A program made the translations under genes and the position numbers. Below are positions 25,579 through 32,900 of a stretch of 64,000 nucleotides of DNA, in pieces. The stretch is from Pseudomonadota bacterium (GTDB lineage: Bacteria; Myxococcota_A; UBA796; GCA-2862545). Positions within the stretch are counted from its first letter, which is position 1; every line of letters begins with the position of its first letter. The notes under the pieces are model-generated. The model made no database searches, had not been told where the DNA came from, and saw only the letters and a list, made by a program, of their open reading frames with translations. The stretch covers positions 62,001-126,000 of the forward strand of contig JAGSGY010000005.1 of the NCBI GenBank assembly GCA_023954855.1, given 5' to 3'.

Positions 25579-25607
25579 GTATAGCGGATCTCGACGTGCG
25601 CGACTAG
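25579..25607 (-). promoter_or_regulatory. Candidate sigma-70 promoter for the SUKH/HEAT gene
   Basis: On the minus strand TATACT (25579-25584) matches five of six bases of the -10 consensus; TAGTCG lies 17 bases upstream as a weak -35. The predicted start of transcription is about 55 bases before the gene's ATG. The rest of this 132-base gap (25518-25649) is G/C-rich, with long G-runs on the plus strand and no other feature. Confidence 0.4.
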
Positions 25608-25649
25608 GGTTTCGGCGGATCGGGACTCTTCAGCGAGTCGCCATGCGGC

Positions 25650-26582
25650 TCAAGGCGTTGGCGTGTCGAAGTGCTGGGTCCACGCCCATTCGTGCATACG
25701 TCGGATCAGGCTGTGGCCGGCATTGGCGAGAGACTCCTCCCGGCTCACCCGAGGGAAGACCAGGCGCTGCCTCCAGAGAATCAGCTGGACCTCGCGTCGA
25801 ATCAGTTCGATGGGGGGCTCACCGGCCATCACGAAGGGCATGGGGCAGACCCAACCGGTCGCTGTGGGTACCAGCCGGCCAACCAAGGTGGCTCCATGCT
25901 GTGCGGCAGTGTCGGTGACGCTCACTGGGTCCCAGAGTTCCACAGGGCCGATGGGCACACGCCGTGCGGTGAAACCCACTCGGTCTGCGAGCCGCCAGCC
26001 TCCGGTGACCTTGGAGGTCATGGTCCAGACTCCGACCGACGCGTGGGCCACCGGTCGCACCCGCGAACGGTCTGCCACGGGGGGGAAGGGCTTCCGGCGC
26101 CGAAAGCGCATCCAGCTGGAGTTCTCTCCGCGGACACGCTCGATGAAGGTCGCCTCAGCCAGCGCCGCTCGGAGCAGCGCGGCGTGTTTGGTGCGCTCGA
26201 GCGTGTCTTCCCAGGGGCCGAGAATGCGGCCGGGAGCTTCCGACCCGAGGTCGGGATGGCCGTTAGACCCCACGCGGCAGAGCTCGGCAGCGTCGGCGAG
26301 CTCCTCGGGTCGTTCGACCCCCCGAGGGTCCACGTCAGCGGGGCCGTCGAGCAGCATCGCCTCAGCGTGTGGCGCCAGAGCCGAGAATGGCCCGTCCCCA
26401 CCAAGGTATTCGCGGGTCGCTCCCTCGAAGGCCTGTAGGTGCGTCCGAAACACGTCCTTGGACAGGCCGCCCTTTGGCTCCCGACGGCGGTGAATACGCC
26501 AGGCCTCGCGAAACAGCACGCCATCGTCGTCCCACGGGTCGCGGGGGTCGAAGTCGGTGGGCCAGATCGAGACGTCGGTCAT
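25650..26582 (-). CDS. Hypothetical protein coupled to the WYL regulator
   Basis: 310 residues, no recognised family. It is cytoplasmic by sequence (no signal or membrane helix), rich in Trp, Arg and Pro, with notable segments 'WPTDFDPRDPWDDDGVLF' at the N-terminus and 'SWMRFRRRKPFPP' in the middle. The ATG overlaps the stop of the WYL regulator gene (ATGA), so it is translated right after it. It may be an effector or partner of the regulator. Its C-terminus ends in a helical, aromatic-rich stretch. Confidence 0.75.
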   Translation of the reverse strand: MTDVSIWPTDFDPRDPWDDDGVLFREAWRIHRRREPKGGLSKDVFRTHLQAFEGATREYLGGDGPFSALAPHAEAMLLDGPADVDPRGVERPEELADAAELCRVGSNGHPDLGSEAPGRILGPWEDTLERTKHAALLRAALAEATFIERVRGENSSWMRFRRRKPFPPVADRSRVRPVAHASVGVWTMTSKVTGGWRLADRVGFTARRVPIGPVELWDPVSVTDTAAQHGATLVGRLVPTATGWVCPMPFVMAGEPPIELIRREVQLILWRQRLVFPRVSREESLANAGHSLIRRMHEWAWTQHFDTPTP

Positions 26583-27556
26583 GTGTACTGCGCCGCGCTT
26601 GCGGTGAGCTCGTCGCGGATGTGCTGCACGAGGCTAGGGGGCGAGAGTACCTCGACATCCGACCCGTGACCGAGAATCCAGGTGGTCAGCTCGATGGTGA
26701 CGGCGACCGAGAGCCGAAGCTTGAGCCGGCCGTCGCGCAGCGTCGAGAACTGCTGCGTCGGATGCCAGGTCCGCTCGCGGATGTACCCAGAGACCCGCTC
26801 CGAAAAGGCGAGAATGACGTCCTGGGAGGGGCCATCGATGATCCCGAAGGCATTCTTGAGGTGCGCGCGGGGCTCCCAAGTGGTGGGGTACTCGAACTTC
26901 TCGTTTCGCTGACGCGTGAGCTCGAGGAAGCGCTCCACGGCGAAGGTCTTCACCAGGTTTGCGTCGGTGTCGAGCCCGAACACGTACAGTCCTTGGCGGA
27001 ACGTCGCGAGACTGAACAGGTGCAGCCGGTACGCCTTGGTAATGCCGGTGGCCTTGCGGTAGCGCACGACCACGGGGTTGTTGTAGACCAACGCGCTGAT
27101 GATCTCGTCGATGACGTCCGAGCGCTCGCCGCGGTAGTCCTTCGCGTGTTCGGCGACGGCGATGAACTTCTTGTCGAGCTGCTTTGCGAGCAGCGCATCG
27201 GCCCTCGAGATTGCGGGCTGAAGGCGCTCGATGGCGTCGTTCAGGTCCCCAGCAAAGGACGTGCCGTCCAAGAAGTTGAACAGCGTGCGACCGAAGTGGA
27301 GGCTCAGCACCTCGGTGAGGGTGAGCTGCACACCCGAGCGTCGCCAGCGGGGGTCGATCTCGATCATGCGGTCGTCGCCGCGGCCTTCGTCTTGGATGGG
27401 AAGGTTGAGCTCGCGCAGATCCGAGAGATAGCGACGAAGGGAGCGGGGATCGAGGTCGAACTTCTCCATCAGCTGTGACGCCGGCATGCCCCCGCGACGG
27501 CTCACAAGCGAGAGAATCATCACCATCTTCTGGGACTTGTTCAGTGACGAGTTCAT
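26579..27556 (-). CDS. WYL-domain transcriptional regulator
   Basis: 325 residues from the ATG at 27556 (weak ribosome site; a longer in-frame start at 27646 is possible). The N-terminal ~70 residues are a winged helix-turn-helix ('PASQLMEKFDLDPRSLRRYL', 'SDLRELNLPIQD'). The middle is a WYL-type ligand domain ('YRKATGITKAYRLHLFSLAT', 'GLYVFGLDTD'), with a WCX-like C-terminal extension ('VILAFSERVSGYIRERTWHP'). WYL proteins bind nucleic-acid or nucleotide-like ligands and often control defence and DNA-damage genes. The recognition helix probably targets the CTGAAC repeats in the divergent region upstream. Confidence 0.85.
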   Translation of the reverse strand: MNSSLNKSQKMVMILSLVSRRGGMPASQLMEKFDLDPRSLRRYLSDLRELNLPIQDEGRGDDRMIEIDPRWRRSGVQLTLTEVLSLHFGRTLFNFLDGTSFAGDLNDAIERLQPAISRADALLAKQLDKKFIAVAEHAKDYRGERSDVIDEIISALVYNNPVVVRYRKATGITKAYRLHLFSLATFRQGLYVFGLDTDANLVKTFAVERFLELTRQRNEKFEYPTTWEPRAHLKNAFGIIDGPSQDVILAFSERVSGYIRERTWHPTQQFSTLRDGRLKLRLSVAVTIELTTWILGHGSDVEVLSPPSLVQHIRDELTASAAQYT

Positions 27557-27903
27557 GCGCGGTCCAATAGCGTCAGAATTTGGCCGTTTGACCAGAACGA
27601 GGTCAGTAGGCGCATCGGGAATACTGAACGCGCGCACAGGTGTCAAGTGGGTCTTCCGGCGATGCTGAACGAATTTTCGCCAGCGTTCAGTGCGAGTGAC
27701 CGCCCCCCGTTTCGGTGATCAGGTCAGAAAACGTCACGCGATGAAATGCCTGGGGGGCGGCTTTCGTCAATGCGGACAGAAATTGGCACAGTGCCGTGTG
27801 ACTCTTCTTTCGAACCCAGGAGGCAATCGGAACCGTTCGTGACACTGAACACTTGACTAGTGAACACGTGTGCAGTACAAAATGAACGTCCGATGGAGGA
27901 CCC
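27557..27903. promoter_or_regulatory. Divergent control region with repeated CTGAAC sites
   Basis: This is the only stretch over 300 bases without a gene. CTGAAC or its complement GTTCAG occurs at 27624-27629, 27665-27670, 27685-27690 and 27845-27850, plus once just inside the WYL gene (27539-27544). The two middle sites form a perfect inverted repeat CTGAACG-N12-CGTTCAG (27665-27690). Near the plus-strand promoter TGAACACTTG (27846-27855) and TGAACACGTG (27861-27870) are near-identical direct repeats 15 bases apart. A 9-base inverted repeat (27700-27708 with 27752-27760) has a 43-base loop. The region is visibly less G/C-rich than its surroundings. Confidence 0.55.
27853..27881 (+). promoter_or_regulatory. 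Candidate sigma-70 promoter of the small membrane-protein gene
   Basis: TTGACT (27853-27858), a 17-base spacer, then TACAAA (27876-27881): an almost consensus -35 with an acceptable -10. It lies between two TGAACAC repeats and contains the palindrome ACACGTGT (27864-27871) in the spacer. Transcription would start near 27888, about 16 bases before the ATG at 27904, so the leader holds little more than the GGAGGA ribosome site (27895-27900). Confidence 0.55.
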
Positions 27904-28164
27904 ATGCAGACCCTGAACCTCACCCACATCGATTCGCCTCTCCTCGCCGCCTTCGCGATCGGCATCGCCGTTCTTGGCGTAGCTGTCCTGCCTTGGAGCG
28001 ATGCTGAAGTGCGTGGGTCGCTCGGTGCGTTTCGGGCGCTGGCGGCGCTTCCGGGTCAGCTCTGGCGTGGGCTACGCGCAGCTCCCGGTCCTCGTGTGGT
28101 GGCTGTGAGTCGTCGCCGGGCGCTCGCTCTTCATCGCTCCGTGCGCTTCGAGCGCAGCCTGTAG
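27904..28164 (+). CDS. Small membrane protein of unknown function
   Basis: 86 residues with GGAGGA 3 bases before the ATG and a good promoter upstream, so it is probably expressed. One hydrophobic helix (about residues 12-31, 'SPLLAAFAIGIAVLGVAVLPW') is followed by a basic tail with many Arg. No family recognised. It is divergent from the WYL regulator and shares its control region, which suggests it is a regulated target. The 140 bases after its stop hold the tetR operators. Confidence 0.6.
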   Translation: MQTLNLTHIDSPLLAAFAIGIAVLGVAVLPWSDAEVRGSLGAFRALAALPGQLWRGLRAAPGPRVVAVSRRRALALHRSVRFERSL

Positions 28165-28253
28165 GTCGTTCCGCGTCCAGATGTGGGTCGCTAACGAACA
28201 GCGTGTTTAGAGAATTTTGATTTTTGGACTGGACACTCCGCGAACGGTCGTTA

Positions 28254-28290
28254 CCTACCGTTCGGTATAGGCGTCCTACCGGTCGGTAGG
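28254..28290. promoter_or_regulatory. Two tandem TetR-type operator palindromes
   Basis: CCTACCG-TT-CGGTATAG (28254-28270) and CCTACCG-GT-CGGTAGG (28275-28290) share the core TACCG-NN-CGGTA. The second is a perfect 7-base-arm palindrome. The two sites start exactly 21 bases apart, two helical turns, so dimers would bind on the same DNA face. They end 14 bases before the tetR ATG and would block its transcription and that of the downstream efflux genes. Confidence 0.7.
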
Positions 28291-28304
28291 ATGGTGGAGT
28301 TTCC

Positions 28305-28892
28305 ATGGCTGAGTCCGACCTGCGAGAGGTCATCGTTCGTGAGGCCACGCGCTTGTTTGCGCAGCGTGGCTACGGTTCGACGTCCATGCGAGAGCTGGCG
28401 GCCGCCGCCGGCGTCACGAAGCCGACGCTTTACTACCACTTCGGGAACAAAGAAAGTTTGTTCCTCGATGTGGTGCATTTCCACATCAGCCAGATCGACG
28501 ACCTGGTTCGCGATGCACTCGCCGTCGATGGTGGGGTGCGTGATCGACTGCGCCGTTTTGCTGTGAGCTACATCCAAGAGGGTGCTGCGAACCAAGATGC
28601 GCTTCGTCTTCTGGTCACGGTGCAGCACCCGGTCGACAAGGGTCAGCCCATGGTCGATGTGATGAGCCTTCACTTGCGCAAGATCGACGTCCTGCGCGTG
28701 GTGTTCCAGAAGGGCCTGGATCAGGACGAACTTCGTGCTGATCTCGACCTTGGTGCTGCGGTCATGGCCTTCATTGGCATGGTCAATCTCGCTTGTATGG
28801 CGGCTGTCTTCAGCCCCTGCGCCGGCCCCTTCGACGTTGAAGGTCAGGCCGATCAGATTCTCGACATCTTTTTCCGAGGAGTGGGGGCGTGA
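28305..28892 (+). CDS. TetR/AcrR-family transcriptional repressor
   Basis: 195 residues with GGAG 5 bases before the ATG. The N-terminal ~60 residues are a canonical TetR helix-turn-helix: 'IVREATRLFAQRGYGSTSMR' then 'ELAAAAGVTKPTLYYHFGNK'. The C-terminal ligand/dimerisation domain is helical and variable, as usual. It is the first gene of a three-gene operon with an RND adaptor and pump (GTGA overlap with the adaptor). By family precedent it should bind the palindromes at 28254-28290 and be released by a compound the pump exports. Confidence 0.92.
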   Translation: MAESDLREVIVREATRLFAQRGYGSTSMRELAAAAGVTKPTLYYHFGNKESLFLDVVHFHISQIDDLVRDALAVDGGVRDRLRRFAVSYIQEGAANQDALRLLVTVQHPVDKGQPMVDVMSLHLRKIDVLRVVFQKGLDQDELRADLDLGAAVMAFIGMVNLACMAAVFSPCAGPFDVEGQADQILDIFFRGVGA

Positions 28893-29962
28893 GCCGCTAC
28901 CTTTTGGTCTTGACCGCGGCGCTAGCCGTTGGGTCGTTGGTGGGATGTTCGGCCGACGCGGAGCAAGTCTCCACGAACGCCGCCGTTCCGAGTGGTCGCG
29001 CCACGCGCGTCGAAGTGGTGGCTCTCGAGCCGTCAGTAGCGAGGGTTGATCTCAACCTGCCGGGTGAAGTGCAGGGGTCCCGTGATGCGGACCTCGCGGC
29101 TGCGCTCGGAGGCTACGTCGAGTCGGTGAAGGTCGCGCCTGGCCAGGTCGTCAAGAAGGGGCAGCACCTCTTCTCGATTGATGCCGAGCTGTACGGGGCG
29201 TCCGTCGCCCAGACCGAAGCTCAGCTCGAGCTTGCTCAGTCCGAGCTCAGGCGTACCGAGGCGCTGGGCGACCTGGCAAGCGAGGCTCAGCTCGAAGGGG
29301 CACGGACCAACGTCCGCGTGCTCGAGGCGGGTCTACGGCAGGTGCGCGCCCAGTACCGTCGCGCCCGGATTACTGCGCCCTTTGCGGGCACCATGGCCCA
29401 GGTCGAGATCGAGGTCGGCGAGGTCGCTGGCCCCGGTCGCGCCATCGCCCGGCTCGTTCAGCTCGACCCAGTGCGGGTGACCCTGTCGGTGCCGGACCGC
29501 GACGTCGTCGCGCTGTCACCCGGCATGGACGTAGAGGTGACCTCCCCGGCTCGACCGGGTCAGTACACGGGCCGCATCGCCCACGTCCCCGCGGCGGCGT
29601 CAATGAAGACACGCACCTTCGAGGTCGAGGTCGAGGTCGACAACCCAGAGGGCGACTTGCTTCCCGGCATGATCGCTCGCGTTCGCGTCGCTCAGGAGCT
29701 CGGCGGTGACGCGGTCGTCATCCCCCAGGACTGGGTCGTTACCGGTCTCAACGGTTCTGGCGTCTACATCGAACAAGACGGCGTCGCGCACTGGCGACCC
29801 GTCGAGCTCGGCCGGGTCACCTACGACCAGGTCGTCGTGACCAGTGGCGTCAACTTCGCCGACCGCATCGTCATCAACGGGCACCGCAGCCTGATGGACG
29901 GCGACTCGGTCTTGGTTTCCCGCGAAGGCACGTGCTGTGCCACCGGCCGTCCGGTCTTTTAG
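28889..29962 (+). CDS. RND efflux periplasmic adaptor (membrane fusion protein), lipoprotein
   Basis: 357 residues. Lipoprotein signal peptide with lipobox LVGC (Cys20), so it is inner-membrane anchored like AcrA. Domain order follows the family: barrel-sandwich half motif ('GGYVESVKVAPGQVVKKGQHLFSID'), a short alpha-hairpin (~100-150, 'AQTEAQLELAQSELRRTEAL'), the second lipoyl half ('ARITAPFAGTMAQVEIEVGE'), then the beta-barrel and membrane-proximal domains. The start GTG overlaps the tetR stop. It bridges the pump to the outer-membrane channel, which here is fused to the pump encoded 9 bases downstream. Confidence 0.92.
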   Translation: MSRYLLVLTAALAVGSLVGCSADAEQVSTNAAVPSGRATRVEVVALEPSVARVDLNLPGEVQGSRDADLAAALGGYVESVKVAPGQVVKKGQHLFSIDAELYGASVAQTEAQLELAQSELRRTEALGDLASEAQLEGARTNVRVLEAGLRQVRAQYRRARITAPFAGTMAQVEIEVGEVAGPGRAIARLVQLDPVRVTLSVPDRDVVALSPGMDVEVTSPARPGQYTGRIAHVPAAASMKTRTFEVEVEVDNPEGDLLPGMIARVRVAQELGGDAVVIPQDWVVTGLNGSGVYIEQDGVAHWRPVELGRVTYDQVVVTSGVNFADRIVINGHRSLMDGDSVLVSREGTCCATGRPVF

Positions 29963-29971
29963 GAGCCAAGA

Positions 29972-32900
29972 ATGGTCCGTTGGCTCGTCCATCACTCCAC
30001 CACCGTGCTGATCGCCGTGATCTGCGTCGTGATCTTCGGCACGCTCAGCTACGTGACGCTTCCCCGTGAGGCGAATCCAGACATCAGCATTCCCCTCGTG
30101 CTGGTGACAACACCGTACGTGGGTGTGTCCCCAGAAGATGTCGAGGGTCTCGTCACGGTCCCCCTCGAGCGTGAGCTCTCGTCCCTTCAAGACGTGAAGA
30201 AGCTCAGCTCAACCTCGGCCGAGGGCGTGAGCATCGTCGCGATCGAGTTCGAGCCCGACGTCATCATCGCCGATGCCGTGCAGAAGGTTCGGGACCGCGT
30301 GTCGCGCGCGAAGTCGACGCTGCCGACCGACGCTGAAGAGCCGTCGATTCGAGAGATCAACTTCTCGGACATGCCGATCATGATGGTGACCATCGCTGGT
30401 CCCGTCGACGAAGAGAAGCTCAAGGAGCTTGCGGAGGACCTTCAAGACAAGGTGATCCGTGTTCCCGGTGTGCTCGAGGCCAAGATTGCCGGTGGGCTGG
30501 ACCGCGAGATCCAGGTCCATGTCGATCCGATTCGTTTGGCCCACTACGGGCTGGCGCTGCACGATGTGACGGGCGCGATTGGCGATGCCAACAGCAACAT
30601 CCCCGGTGGTGAAGTCGTCACCGGCCAAGGCAGTGTGTTGGTGCGGACGCCTTCGGAGCTCACTCTCGGTGAGGAGATTGCTGAGGTTCCGATCAAGCGG
30701 GTGGGGGACCGGCCGGTCTTTGTCCGAGACATCGCGCGTGTGGTCGATGGCTTCTCGACCCGTGCCTCCTACGCTCGCATGAACGGACAGCCCTCGGTGT
30801 CCTTGTCGATCAGCAAGCGGCCTGGTGCTAACATCATCGCGGTCGCGGATGAGGTCAAGGGACTGGTTGCCGGGCAGTCCGAGCGCTGGCCGGAGGGCGT
30901 CGAGTTCAAGATTCTCGCCGACCAGTCCGAGCAGATTCAGGCCTCCGTCGACGAACTTCAGAACAACATCATTACCGCCCTGATCCTCGTTGTGGCCGTC
31001 ATTCTCGGCTTCATGGGACTTCGCAGCTCTGGCTTTGTGGCTGCCGCCATTCCGCTGTCCATGCTCGCCGGCTTCATCGCGCTCGATGCAGTGGGCTTCA
31101 CGCTCAACATGATCGTGTTGTTCAGCCTGATCTTGGCGCTCGGTATGTTGGTCGACAACGCCATCGTGGTGGTCGAAAACATCTATCGCCACATGGAGAT
31201 GGGCAAGGACCGCGTAGAGGCGGCCATCGATGGCACCAATGAGGTCGCCGTCGCCGTCGCGGCCTCGACGGCCACGACCGTGGCAGCGTTTCTGCCCCTC
31301 GTGTTCTGGGGCGGCATCATGGGCGAGTTCATGGGCTTCCTGCCGAAGACCCTGATCATCGTGCTGCTGTCGTCGCTGATCGTGGCGGTGTGTGTGCTGC
31401 CGGTCTTCACATCGACATTCATGAGCGCGAAGAAGACGGGCCGGGACGAAGAGGCCCTCGATGTGGTCGACTTGAGCGCCGTGGGGCCAGTGATGGGCGC
31501 GTACGTGAAGACGCTTGGTGCGGCCATCAGCTTCCGCTATGCGACCGCCGCACTCGGCGTGGCCACCCTGCTGATCACGTTTGTGATCTACGGCTTCTTC
31601 AATCATGGCCTCGAGTTCTTCCCCGACACCGAGCCCAACCGCGCCATCGTGAGTCTTCGCGCTGCCGACGGGACCGACCTCGAGACTACGGACCGCGTCG
31701 TGCGGGAGATCGAAGGTGTGCTGAGCCGAGAGGAGAACATCGATCTCTGGGTGGCCGAGACCGGCGTGTCCGGTGCCTCCGATCCCTTCTCGGGCCGCCA
31801 GACCTCGACCAACGAGGCCAAGATCACCATCGACTTCCTGCCCGACGGGAACAGCGCCGACCCGGGTGAGAAGGTCCGCATCGAGCCGACAACACAGACG
31901 ATCTCCCGCCTACGTGCGAGCCTCGGGGAGTTCCCTGGAGTCACCGTCACCGTCGAGCCTGAAGCCATGGGACCGCCGGTCGGCGAGCCCATCGCCGTCG
32001 AGGTCTCCGGAGATGATTTCCACGAAGTGGGCGCGCTCGCCCAGCTCGTCCGTCGTGAGATGAGCGCCATTCCCGGCGTGACCGACCTCTCCGACAACTA
32101 CCGCGTGGGCCGTCCGGAGCTTCAGCTCCGCATCGATCGTGGTGCTGCAGAGCGGGTGGGTGTGAAGGCCAATCTCATCGGCAACACCGTTCGCACCGCC
32201 GTGGCCGGTGCCAAAGCCAGTGAGATTCGCGATGGAGAGGACCGCTACGACATCGTCGTTCAGCTCGATCCCGTCTACCGTTCCGACATCCAGTCGGTGC
32301 TCGACATTCGCCTTCCAGGTCGCGAGGACACCAGTCCAAGCACGTTCCCCGTGCCGATTTCTGCCGTGGCTTCCTACGAGCTGGCCGCCGGCACTGGAGC
32401 CCTGCAGCACATCGACCAGGACCTGGTCGTGACGATCAAGGGTGACGTGCTCAAGGGCTTCAACGAGAACGAGGTCCGGGCCCAGGTGAGCAAGATGCTC
32501 AAGACCATGGACACGCCTGATGGCTTCCACATGCGGCTCGGCGGTGCCCAAGACGAACAGGCGGAGTCGATGGCCTTCCTAGGGCGCGCCTTCTTCATCG
32601 CCATCGCGCTCATCTTGATGGTGCTCGTCACCCAGTTCGACAGCCTGTGGATGCCCGCCATCATCCTCGCGAGCGTGGTGCTGTCGCTGACCGGGGTGCT
32701 CTGGGGGCTGCTGCTTACGGGTATGCCCTTCGGCGTCATCATGACCGGAATCGGCGTGATCAGCCTGGCGGGTGTGGTCGTCAACAACGCGATTGTGCTG
32801 CTCGACTATGTCCAACAACTCGAAGGGCGAGGTCTCTCTCCACGCGATGCACTGGTTCAGGCCGGACTCGTTCGCTTCCGTCCCGTGATGCTGACTGCCG

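Noticed and set aside
27700-27760. A riboswitch formed by the 9-base inverted repeat CCGCCCCCC/GGGGGGCGG
   Set aside because: The 43-base loop has no recognisable aptamer and the repeat may be chance in G/C-rich DNA.
27687-27965. Small minus-strand frames across the WYL control region
   Set aside because: They overlap the promoter, operators and start of the 86-residue gene and have no ribosome site.
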